Source of the DNA: Mycobacterium sp. M26
GTDB lineage: Bacteria > Actinomycetota > Actinomycetes > Mycobacteriales > Mycobacteriaceae
Length of the DNA stretch: 64,000 nt
NCBI RefSeq assembly: GCF_001494595.1
Contig: NZ_LN929907.1
Location: 1,183,468 to 1,247,467 of the forward strand
Reading direction: 5' to 3'
Of this stretch, positions 63,736 to 64,000 are shown piece after piece (the stretch's first letter is position 1; the number at the start of each line of letters is the position of its first letter). The notes below the pieces were generated by a model. It worked only from the letters and a program-made list of their open reading frames with translations, did not search any database and was not told the DNA's origin. The translations under genes and the position numbers were made by a program.

Positions 63736-64000
63736 GTGGGTTCCGAGCAGGATTACGGCGGCGCGGCGGTTGCCGAGCAGGTGCCGTTGTCCTCGCTGAC
63801 CACGCTGCGGGTGGGGCCGGTCGCGCGCCGTCTGATCACCTGCAGCACCTCCGATCAGATCGTGTCCACGCTGGGCGCTCTCGACGCTGGCGAAGGGCCA
63901 GTCGTGGTGCTGGCCGGCGGCTCCAATGTGGTGATCGCCGACGACCTCGCGGACCTCACCGTCGTCCTGCTGGCCAACCGCGCGGTCACCATCGACGGTC
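63736..64000 (+). CDS. murB: UDP-N-acetylenolpyruvoylglucosamine reductase, 5' part
   Basis: GTG 63736 begins MGSEQDYGGAAVAEQVPLSS; 88 codons are present before the window ends. LSSLTTLRVGPVARRLITCS and VVVLAGGSNVVIADDL match the N-terminal FAD-binding part of MurB, including GGSN. MurB reduces enolpyruvyl-UDP-GlcNAc to UDP-MurNAc in peptidoglycan synthesis. Divergence from the DUF2505 gene agrees with the Rv0482 locus. Confidence 0.93.
   Translation, partial: MGSEQDYGGAAVAEQVPLSSLTTLRVGPVARRLITCSTSDQIVSTLGALDAGEGPVVVLAGGSNVVIADDLADLTVVLLANRAVTIDG

Overview
The window is high-GC actinobacterial DNA from a mycobacterium, most likely an environmental rapid grower (Mycolicibacterium type). The evidence is mycolic-acid methyltransferase umaA, heparin-binding haemagglutinin hbhA, RamB beside isocitrate lyase, a GroEL2-type chaperonin, DUF2563, and long blocks whose gene order matches, from memory, M. 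tuberculosis Rv0435c-Rv0440, Rv0457c-Rv0469 and Rv0472c-Rv0482. PE/PPE genes are absent and extra catabolic, antiporter and regulatory genes sit between the conserved blocks, which fits a soil or water species. No tRNA, rRNA, CRISPR array or transposase gene was seen, and no gene-free stretch exceeds about 300 bases.

Layout. 1-2.0 kb: a truncated secreted protein, a SAM methyltransferase and a secreted repeat protein. 2.0-8.3 kb: a complete Mrp/Mnh cation-proton antiporter operon with a fused MnhA-B subunit. 8.4-9.4 kb: a divergent DUF1707/SRPBCC pair around a dyad, then a small hairpin element bracketed by 13-bp direct repeats. 9.4-15.3 kb: the conserved block of CDC48-like ATPase, pssA, psd, moeA and an SDR. 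15.4-20.0 kb: HAD hydrolase, helicase, cupin and an SDR/TetR pair. 20.0-21.9 kb: groEL2 with two CIRCE operators and a strong intrinsic terminator. 21.9-30.9 kb: accessory genes (a DUF559 gene between direct repeats, a PPOX protein, a secreted protein, an SDR, a CMD protein, an N-acyl-D-amino-acid deacylase family enzyme, and a VOC-DinB-PAP2-PPK2-membrane protein run). 31.0-33.2 kb: a DUF2563 / 500-residue / small membrane protein trio that looks secretion-associated.

33.2-43.5 kb: prolyl oligopeptidase, a diguanylate cyclase, then a divergent FAD monooxygenase and an alcohol dehydrogenase-SDR-GAF regulator-aldehyde dehydrogenase-DUF779 cluster, probably for diol, ketone or alcohol oxidation. 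43.5-50.8 kb: small membrane proteins, lipoamide dehydrogenase, a TetR gene with a clear operator before a DapB-like dehydrogenase, a CMD protein, ramB and a thioesterase. 51-57 kb: isocitrate lyase, fadB2, umaA, a second PPK2-family gene and a MadR-like TetR. 57-64 kb: an XRE regulator, hbhA, a DUF2516 protein, a secreted protein, deoC, a DUF2993 protein, a nitrilase-family amidase, a methyltransferase, two DUF2505 proteins and the start of murB.

The most unusual signals are: several tightly coupled genes whose best start is CTG overlapping the upstream TGA, or which lack any standard start; two in-frame tandem duplications (42 bp in fadB2, 60 bp in the secreted-protein gene before deoC); a MITE-like hairpin with apparent target-site duplication and two related hairpins; and several near-perfect operator palindromes. 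Locus comparisons with M. tuberculosis are from memory, not from a search.
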